Origin: Deltaproteobacteria bacterium
GTDB lineage: Bacteria > Desulfobacterota > Deferrisomatia > Deferrisomatales > BM512
DNA length: 58,905 nt
Assembly: GCA_002869015.1 (NCBI GenBank)
Contig: PKTT01000021.1
Span: forward strand, 31,702 to 90,606
Direction: 5' to 3'
Part shown: positions 53,701-58,905 of the stretch, piece after piece
Layout of the letters: every line of letters starts with the position of its first letter
Position numbering within the stretch: position 1 is the first letter of the stretch
Position numbers and translations under genes: made by a program
The notes under the pieces: generated by a model
Database searches by the model: none
What the model was told of the DNA's origin: nothing
What the model saw: only the letters and a program-made list of their open reading frames with translations

Positions 53701-54548
53701 AAATCAGCGCCCGCGGGGTTCCATTCTTTGGAGAATCGCTCTTCGTGACACTCTCCGCAGCGATACTCATAATCCTCTTTGCAGGGGCGCTCTTCGCGCC
53801 GCTTTTAGCGCCTGCCGGGCCGGAGGTGCTGGACCTTACCGGCGGCCTTGAGCCCCCCTCTATCTCGCACCCCTTAGGTCAGGACAAGCTTGGACGTGAC
53901 GTTCTCTCGGGGATCCTCTACGGGGGGAGGGTGAGCCTGATGGTGGGGGTCGTGGTGGTGGGAATATCCCTCGTAATCGGGAGCGCGGTGGGGTTTATCT
54001 CGGGGTATATAGGCGGCTGGGTGGATGAGCTATTCATGCGGGTGGTTGATATTTTGCTGGCCTTCCCAGGCATACTCCTCGCAATAGCCCTAGCCGGGGT
54101 GCTCGGCCCGAGCCTGGGCAACGTTATCTTCGCCCTCTCCATACTTGGATGGGTTGGGTTTGCAAGGCTGACGCGCGGCGAGGTGATGGCGCTTAAGGAG
54201 CGTGAGTTCGTCAAGGCGGCCATTGTAGTCGGCGCGGGGCCTCTGCGCATCGCCCTAAAGCATATCCTGCCGAACCTCATAGGCCCACTCGGCGTACAGG
54301 CGACCTTCTCGGTAGCCGCTACGATACTCGCCGAATCCAGCCTCTCCTTCCTCGGCCTCGGCCCGCAGGAGGTGCCGACCTGGGGAGCAATCCTGAGTCA
54401 AGGGGTGGATTACCTCCTCTTCGCCCCCCATCTGGCGTTCTTCCCCGGCCTTGCGATAATGCTTACGGTGCTCGGCATAAACGTATTGGGAGATGAGCTA
54501 AGGCTGCGCTTCGACCCGCTCGGCAGAAGAGGGGAGGGTGGGCGTTGA
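53697..54548 (+). CDS. dppC: Peptide ABC permease DppC
   Basis: Second permease subunit, about 283 residues. HPLGQDKLGRDVLSGILYGGRVSLMVG is the conserved N-terminal part; EFVKAAIVVGAGPLRIALKHILPN is the coupling loop; SSLSFLGLGPQEVPTWGAIL follows. ATG 53697 overlaps the dppB stop (ATGA). A much longer frame upstream is out of register with real permease sequence. With dppDF at 34889-36785 this completes B, C, D and F, split by 16 kb. Confidence 0.92.
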   Translation: MKISARGVPFFGESLFVTLSAAILIILFAGALFAPLLAPAGPEVLDLTGGLEPPSISHPLGQDKLGRDVLSGILYGGRVSLMVGVVVVGISLVIGSAVGFISGYIGGWVDELFMRVVDILLAFPGILLAIALAGVLGPSLGNVIFALSILGWVGFARLTRGEVMALKEREFVKAAIVVGAGPLRIALKHILPNLIGPLGVQATFSVAATILAESSLSFLGLGPQEVPTWGAILSQGVDYLLFAPHLAFFPGLAIMLTVLGINVLGDELRLRFDPLGRRGEGGR

Positions 54549-55066
54549 TCCTCCCCTGGGCCAGGCAGGTACCCTCGGAACACTTCGAGGAGCGGTGTGG
54601 CGAGGAGGTTGAGTGCGTAGTGATACACCACATCTCGCTGCCGCCAGGTGAGTTTGGCACCGGCTGCGTGGCGGCGCTCTTCACCGGGACTCTCGACACG
54701 ACTGCCCATAAGTTTTTAGTGGAGCTTGAAGGGCTTCGAGTATCGGCGCATTTTCTGATAGAGAGGGATGGGGTAGTCACCCAATTCGTCGATACGGCAA
54801 AGGCGGCGTGGCATGCGGGGGAGTCCAGTTGGCGTGGGCGGCGAGGGGTCAACCTCTTCTCAATCGGCATCGAACTTGAGGGCGACGAGGTCTCCCCATA
54901 CACCGAGGAGCAGTACCGGGCGCTAAGGCTCCTCTTAAATGACCTCGAACTTGCCCACCCAAAGCTCAAGGGCGACTACCTCACAGGGCATGATGAGATT
55001 GCGCCGGGGAGGAAGCGCGACCCCGGCCCGCTCTTTGAGTGGGGGCGTTTTCGTAACTTCTCCTAA
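54545..55066 (+). CDS. ampD: N-acetylmuramoyl-L-alanine amidase AmpD
   Basis: Zinc amidase of the amidase_2 family that cleaves 1,6-anhydro-muropeptides in cell wall recycling. Zinc site: VVIHHISLPPGEFG (His28/29), LTGHDEIAPGRKRDPGP with the second His and the Asp. No signal peptide, so it is cytoplasmic, as AmpD. A TTG start at 54545 overlaps the dppC stop; GGAGGG lies upstream. Coupling to dppBC suggests import of muropeptides or wall-derived peptides together with their hydrolysis. Confidence 0.88.
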   Translation: MILPWARQVPSEHFEERCGEEVECVVIHHISLPPGEFGTGCVAALFTGTLDTTAHKFLVELEGLRVSAHFLIERDGVVTQFVDTAKAAWHAGESSWRGRRGVNLFSIGIELEGDEVSPYTEEQYRALRLLLNDLELAHPKLKGDYLTGHDEIAPGRKRDPGPLFEWGRFRNFS

Positions 55067-55087
55067 GGAGCCTTTTATCCGTCGGAG

Positions 55088-55963
55088 CTATTTTGCTTTT
55101 GATGTAAGGGTGACGCCGGAGATGACGAAGGCTGCGCCCGCCAGCTTAGCGGCGGTCAAAGATTCCCCCAACATAAGCCATGAGGAGATAAAGGCGAAGA
55201 GGGGGATGAGGTATATGAATATTGATGCGCGGGCGGCGCCAAGAAGGGCAACCCCCTTGAAGAAGAGGAGGAATGCAACCCCCGACGCGCCGATGCCCAT
55301 ATAGACCACACCCAGCCAGGCATCCGTTGAGACGTCGAGGGAGGGGCCGAGGGTTCCCTCTAAGGCTGAGACTATCAGAAACATCGGCAGCGCGACGATG
55401 AACCCCGCCGTTGTGGCGGCGAGGGGGGATATGGTCTCCATCACCCGCTTCCCAAGGACTGCGTAGAGCGACCAGAGCACTACCGCGCCGATTAGGAGGA
55501 AGCCGCCATCGCCAAAATCCAGCGTCAGTATGCGCATCACATCGCCGTTGCTGAGAACGACCAACGCACCGAATGCGGCGAGGGCGAAACCGAGCCACCT
55601 GCGCCAGCTAAGCTTCTCGCCCAAGAGGAGCGCAGAGAGCAGGGCGGTGAGCGCAGGGTTGGAGGTTATTACGATGGACGCCGCGCCGGGCTCCGATAAT
55701 TTCAGCCCCGCGAAAAAGAGCCAGTGGTAGAGAAAAATCCCGATGAAGCCCAGAATGAAGAGGTTACGCCACTGCCGCCGCTCGCGGAGAATAGATAAGA
55801 GCTCCTTCGCCGCAAAGGGGCCAAGCGCCGCCACAGCGATGAGGTAGCGCCAGAAAGCCGCGGGGAGGGGGGCCATCTCGGCGAGGGTAGTCTTCGCCGC
55901 GACGAAGTTGCAGCCCCAGACGATGGACATAATGGTGAGAAATACGTAAGGATATCTGTTCAT
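55088..55963 (-). CDS. EamA/DMT-family exporter
   Basis: Ten-helix drug/metabolite transporter with two EamA repeats: IVWGCNFVAAKTTLAEMAPLPAAFWRYL in the first and WSLYAVLGKRVMETISPLAATTAGF in the second. ATG 55963 is the start; the TTG at 55969 is unlikely. About 291 residues. The substrate cannot be predicted. It is convergent with ampD. Confidence 0.88.
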   Translation of the reverse strand: MNRYPYVFLTIMSIVWGCNFVAAKTTLAEMAPLPAAFWRYLIAVAALGPFAAKELLSILRERRQWRNLFILGFIGIFLYHWLFFAGLKLSEPGAASIVITSNPALTALLSALLLGEKLSWRRWLGFALAAFGALVVLSNGDVMRILTLDFGDGGFLLIGAVVLWSLYAVLGKRVMETISPLAATTAGFIVALPMFLIVSALEGTLGPSLDVSTDAWLGVVYMGIGASGVAFLLFFKGVALLGAARASIFIYLIPLFAFISSWLMLGESLTAAKLAGAAFVISGVTLTSKAK

Positions 55964-56031
55964 AAACAACCACGGCTAAATAGGATAGGGGCACTCTAAA
56001 CCCATCCGCCCGCCGCGACAAGGAGAGAAAA

Positions 56032-56607
56032 ATGAGCGTTCCCACAAGAGCAGAGGCTTGGAGCCTCCTCACTGAACATATGAAAAATGAAAATCTCCTT
56101 CGACACTCCCTCGCCGTTGAGGGGGTCATGCGCTACATGGCGAGAAAAGCAGGTGAAGATGAGGAGCTTTGGGGTGTAGTCGGGCTTCTCCACGACATAG
56201 ATTATGAGAAATACCCCGAAGAGCACCTCTCCCACGCAGGCGAAATGCTCCGCGAGGCGGGGGTCGATGAAGTCGTCGTGCGGGCAGTCTTGAGCCACGG
56301 CTGGGGCATATGCTCTGAGGTCGAGCCGGAGACGAAGATGGAGAAAACCCTCTTCACCATAGATGAACTGACGGGCCTGGTTGCCGCAGCAGCGCTGGTG
56401 CGCCCGACAAAATCGGTCCTCGACATGGCGCCCAAATCGGTCAAAAAGAAATGGAAAGACAAAGCCTTCGCCGCAGGCGTCGACAGGAGCATAATCGACA
56501 AAGGCATCGAAATGCTTGGAGCCGAACGCGGCGAAATCATCGAAGACACAATAGAAGGAATGAAACTCGTAGCCGAAGAAATAGGCCTAAAAGGAACGGT
56601 TGATTAG
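56032..56607 (+). CDS. HD-domain hydrolase
   Basis: 191 residues. HD motif: LLRHSLAVEGVMRYMAR with the first His and GLLHDIDYEKYPEEH with the HD pair; further metal ligands in AVLSHGWG. Typical of small HD phosphohydrolases of nucleotides; the substrate is unknown. GGAG lies upstream of ATG 56032. A terminator-like hairpin lies downstream. It is divergent from the EamA gene. Confidence 0.85.
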   Translation: MSVPTRAEAWSLLTEHMKNENLLRHSLAVEGVMRYMARKAGEDEELWGVVGLLHDIDYEKYPEEHLSHAGEMLREAGVDEVVVRAVLSHGWGICSEVEPETKMEKTLFTIDELTGLVAAAALVRPTKSVLDMAPKSVKKKWKDKAFAAGVDRSIIDKGIEMLGAERGEIIEDTIEGMKLVAEEIGLKGTVD

Positions 56608-56692
56608 AGAGATTTACCCCTGTGATTCTTGCTGCCATCCGAAGGCCAGGTTTTCTGGTACTTTTTTGAAAAATTGCTAGCGAGGGGTTGAG

Positions 56693-56710
56693 GGGGCGCG
56701 AAGCCCCTTT
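56693..56710 (+). terminator. Candidate terminator after the HD-domain gene
   Basis: GGGGC (56693-56697) pairs with GCCCC (56703-56707) around GCGAA (a stable GNRA-like loop), then TTT. The T-run is short, so this is a moderate call. Confidence 0.45.
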
Positions 56711-56853
56711 AATATGGTTAATCGTTGGGAGATGCCTACCCTACAAAACTCATTTATAAGTAAAATTATCAGGGAGGCGCATATCGCTTCAACTTGCGGT
56801 AGTATTATTGACGATATGCACTCACCATCCAACGCCACCCCCGGAGGACAAAA

Positions 56854-57162
56854 ATGAAAGACCTTCATCCAGTTTTTACCAAATTCAAAGATGAGTACCC
56901 GGAGATTTATGAGAAGCACGCGGAGTTGGGCCGCGCTGTCCACGGTGAGGGTGGGCCTCTGGATGAGAAGAGCCGTTGGCTTATAAAGGTCGCAATATCA
57001 GCAGCCAGCGGCCACGAGAGGGCGCTCCAGACGCATATAGCCAAAGCCAGGGAGGCCGGCGTAAGCGATGGTGAGCTGGTCCATGCGCTGATGTTAATTA
57101 TCCCCAGCTTGGGTTTTCCGGCCTTTATGGAGGCTTACTCTATTTTCACAGGTATTAAGTAG
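56854..57162 (+). CDS. Carboxymuconolactone decarboxylase (CMD) family protein, no AhpD cysteines
   Basis: 102 residues, all-helical CMD fold: LIKVAISAASGHERALQTHIAKAREAGVSDGELVHALMLIIPSLGFP. Where peroxidase-type AhpD members have C-x-x-C, this protein has S-G-H-E, so it is not a disulfide peroxidase. GGAGG precedes the ATG. Function unknown; such proteins occur as stand-alone hexamers in many bacteria. Confidence 0.85.
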   Translation: MKDLHPVFTKFKDEYPEIYEKHAELGRAVHGEGGPLDEKSRWLIKVAISAASGHERALQTHIAKAREAGVSDGELVHALMLIIPSLGFPAFMEAYSIFTGIK

Positions 57163-57198
57163 CGATTACACCTGAGCACTACCCATAGTGATTTCTTC

Positions 57199-57207
57199 TG
57201 GTATAAT
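57199..57207 (+). promoter_or_regulatory. Extended -10 promoter of the LuxR-type regulator
   Basis: TGG followed by TATAAT is a perfect extended -10, 33 bases before ATG 57240. No -35 is needed for this class and none is clear. The start of transcription would be near 57214. Confidence 0.6.
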
Positions 57208-57239
57208 CGAGAAAACGATTTTACCGGAGGGGAACCAAG

Positions 57240-57926
57240 ATGTCGGGCATTGCTGATGGTATAGCGGAGAACCTTCGGGGTAAGCGTTTCATAGTTACCC
57301 CGTTACGCTTATATGGAGAGCTTTTAAAGGGCCACCTGGAGAGCATTCCTAATACCGAGTGTGTAGTTGTATCCTCTACGATTTCCGAGGAGAACATACG
57401 CGAACTCTCAATAGAGTGTGACTGTGTGGCGCTTTTGGACTGTTCCAGGACGGCGGTGTCGGAGGTCCCGGATACGGTCTCCAGGCAAGTCGAGAAGTTC
57501 GGCAGCGATTGCCGCTTGGTCGTGCTCGATGCGGAGCGTGGCAGGAATATTGAAAATGATGCTCTGGCGGCAGGGGCGCGAGGGGTTTTTTACGAGGCGG
57601 ATTCGCCGGATACTCTGCTAAAGGGAATTAAGGCGGTTATGGCTGGTGAGTTATGGTATCCGCGCCGTTTCCTCTCCGATCAGATTACCTCAAACAGAAA
57701 GCGCGCCAAGAGGTTTACCTCCTCTCCTCAATTGAAAAACCTGACGCAGCGGGAGCTTGATATTCTCACTGTTTTGGGGACGGGTATGCGTAATGAGGAG
57801 ATAGCGGATAAGCTTAACATCAGCGCCCATACGGTTAAGGCTCACCTTTACAACATCTATAGAAAAATTGGCGTAAATAGCCGATCACAGGCACTTCTTT
57901 GGGCATCGCGCAACTTCCCCCAGTAG
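57240..57926 (+). CDS. LuxR-family transcriptional regulator with pseudo-receiver (CsgD-like)
   Basis: 228 residues. Residues about 15-140 have the alpha/beta pattern of a receiver domain (RFIVTPLRLYGELL, CVALLDCSRTA, RLVVLDAERG, ALAAGARGVFYEAD). The phospho-site-like Asp is in LLDCS, but the usual acidic pair at the end of strand 1 is missing, so phosphorylation is doubtful, as in CsgD. The C-terminus has a GerE/LuxR helix-turn-helix (LTQRELDILTVLGTGMRNEE and ISAHTVKAHLYNIYRKIGV). It lies directly upstream of a secreted-protein gene whose promoter region has repeated motifs, so it may control it. Confidence 0.87.
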   Translation: MSGIADGIAENLRGKRFIVTPLRLYGELLKGHLESIPNTECVVVSSTISEENIRELSIECDCVALLDCSRTAVSEVPDTVSRQVEKFGSDCRLVVLDAERGRNIENDALAAGARGVFYEADSPDTLLKGIKAVMAGELWYPRRFLSDQITSNRKRAKRFTSSPQLKNLTQRELDILTVLGTGMRNEEIADKLNISAHTVKAHLYNIYRKIGVNSRSQALLWASRNFPQ

Positions 57927-57981
57927 TATAAACTTCTTAGTAAATCCACTACTATAATAGAAGAATAGTATATATATACTA
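57924..57981. repeat. Five TAGTA/TACTA motifs and a 14-base palindrome between luxR and the secreted protein gene
   Basis: TAGTA or its complement TACTA starts at 57924, 57938, 57950, 57966 and 57977. AGTATATATATACT (57967-57980) is a perfect palindrome. A TATAAT (57953-57958) lies inside the cluster and could be the -10 for the gene at 58102. Binding by the adjacent regulator is inference. Confidence 0.4.
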
Positions 57982-58021
57982 CTTAATGACCACCCCAAAA
58001 TAGGAAAAAAAATAACCTTTT

Positions 58022-58038
58022 GGCGCAATGCGCCTTTT
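58022..58038 (+). terminator. Hairpin with T-run, terminator or attenuator
   Basis: GGCGC (58022-58026) pairs with GCGCC (58030-58034) around AAT, followed by TTTT. It lies after luxR but also downstream of the presumed promoter of the next gene, so it could attenuate that transcript. The stem is short. Confidence 0.45.
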
Positions 58039-58101
58039 CTTGCTTCGGGAATACTTTAAACAAGTATCCGATTATTGAACAACCGAGCAAGGAGGGGAAC
58101 T

Positions 58102-58905
58102 ATGTTGTCGTCATGGACGGGCAAGAGCCTGAGGTGTCTTATTTTTTCCGTTACGGGATTGCTGGCTTTTACTCTGCTGGCCCCAAGCTCCGCATTCGCG
58201 GTTGATGATCCAAACCAGATTTCATTTACTCTTGAGGGTTGCCGCCTGGAGACTAAGGGGGCAAATTTCGATGAGTACACAGTTACCTGCGCCGACCCCG
58301 GCTATACGACGGGTAATCTGGGCAAGCTTTGGGCGGAGCTGGACCTCGTCCCGCACAGGGTTACCTTGGTCAATGGCGGCGGCGACCAGACCTACCGCTT
58401 CGTCGTCGGCGGCGATCAGGTAAGGACCGACGGGCAGCCCGCCATCGGTTGGGATTATATCTCCCCCCTGACCCTGAATACCTCACTTAGTGACGCCTCC
58501 TGTCAGGAGTTCCCCGATATGGGGCCACAGATAATCCATCAGCCCGACGGCTTCGGCGGCGCGGATTTTCTCATCTCAAGGACTGTTGATTTAACTCAGC
58601 TGGACAAAACCACCTGTGTTTATGACTACTATCAGAGGATTGCGGTTGGTGGAACGCTGTACAGCGGCTCCTCCCTCCAGTCAAACCTTTACAACCAGCT
58701 ATACAGCAGCGGCGGCATTGGTCTAAAGCGCATCCAGCTACAGCTCTCCGACCTCTACCAGCAGGTAGACAAGGATATGACCGCTACGCAGGACTCAAGC
58801 TTCGTTTGGAATATCACCAAAGGCGCCACACCTGTTTCGGTAGGTTTCGGCGACACCTGCGACCCGGCGAATCCGCTTGAGCTGCCCGTTGAGGTGACAA
58901 TCAAC
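58102..58905 (+). CDS. Secreted protein, N-terminal part (3' truncated by window edge)
   Basis: Open from ATG 58102 to the last base (268 codons). AGGAGGGG lies just upstream. A Sec signal peptide (hydrophobic core around LLAFTLLAPSSAFA, cleavage near residue 33) leads to a mature part rich in Gly, Asp, Thr and aromatic residues with scattered Cys (GCRLETKG, VTCADPG, SCQEFPD, TCVYDYY). No known family is recognised; a large surface or matrix protein with beta-sandwich repeats is one possibility. The preceding CsgD-like regulator makes an extracellular-matrix role worth testing. Confidence 0.7.
   Translation, partial: MLSSWTGKSLRCLIFSVTGLLAFTLLAPSSAFAVDDPNQISFTLEGCRLETKGANFDEYTVTCADPGYTTGNLGKLWAELDLVPHRVTLVNGGGDQTYRFVVGGDQVRTDGQPAIGWDYISPLTLNTSLSDASCQEFPDMGPQIIHQPDGFGGADFLISRTVDLTQLDKTTCVYDYYQRIAVGGTLYSGSSLQSNLYNQLYSSGGIGLKRIQLQLSDLYQQVDKDMTATQDSSFVWNITKGATPVSVGFGDTCDPANPLELPVEVTIN

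Noticed and set aside
55057-55090. CTCCTAAGGAG palindrome between ampD and the EamA gene as terminator
   Set aside because: The loop would be one base and the stem only five base pairs; it cannot form a normal terminator.

Overview
The window looks like one contiguous stretch of a Gram-negative chromosome, fairly GC-rich, from a deltaproteobacterial-type lineage (Desulfobacterota or a neighbour; the sequence alone cannot place it more precisely). The evidence is a complete outer-membrane and lipid A assembly cluster in the order bamA-ompH-lpxD-fabZ-lpxA-lpxI-lpxB-msbA-lysophospholipid acyltransferase-waaA-lpxK, the use of LpxI instead of LpxH, a fused MetF plus cysteine-rich C-terminal domain, and a complex I operon without the NADH-oxidising NuoEFG subunits. 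I saw no tRNA, rRNA, IS element, phage gene or CRISPR array.

Layout. 1-11511 (+): BAM/LPS operon, with many 1-8 base overlaps, ending in an lpxK broken by one in-frame TGA. 11502-13563: two SPOUT RNA methyltransferases flanking queH. 13653-16051: nitroreductase, PHP phosphoesterase and PQQ-propeller lipoprotein. 16164-22553: nucleotide and stringent-response block guaB-guaA-gmk-rpoZ-relA-ridA, where guanylate supply sits next to (p)ppGpp synthesis. 22557-31580: accessory and metabolic genes (sfsA, two small hypotheticals, nitronate monooxygenase-like, acyl-CoA dehydrogenase, YyaL-type thioredoxin-fold protein, UlaG-like metallo-beta-lactamase, trmJ, DUF4382 lipoprotein). 31678-38206: metF fusion (-), hydrolase, stand-alone MshEN protein, peptide ABC ATPases, an anchored hypothetical, and a membrane zinc peptidase. 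38316-50042 (-): the complex I operon. 50375-57926: ArsS-like radical SAM, UMF1-type MFS transporter, peptide permease dppBC (dppB broken by one in-frame TAG), ampD, EamA exporter, HD protein, CMD protein and a CsgD-like LuxR regulator. 58102-end: N-terminal part of a secreted protein.

The most unusual part is the complex I operon: nuoABCD-HIJK, then an MrpD/NuoN-like antiporter subunit, a 90-residue two-helix membrane protein of unknown family, a NuoL-like subunit with an MrpD-type core, nuoM with histidine-rich segments, and nuoN. This gives four antiporter-like subunits and no NADH module, so the electron donor is not NADH through NuoEF unless those genes lie elsewhere. The NuoL-like subunit has Asn where its three paralogues have the Lys that precedes the PLHxWLP segment.

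Other points worth a second look: two conserved genes (lpxK, dppB) each interrupted by a single in-frame stop, both explainable by one G:C to T:A change; a long Rel/SpoT-type synthetase with a degraded hydrolase site; a promoter region with five TAGTA/TACTA motifs between a CsgD-like regulator and a secreted protein gene; a 29-codon small ORF with a perfect Shine-Dalgarno; and several extended -10 promoters of the form TGN-TATANT.
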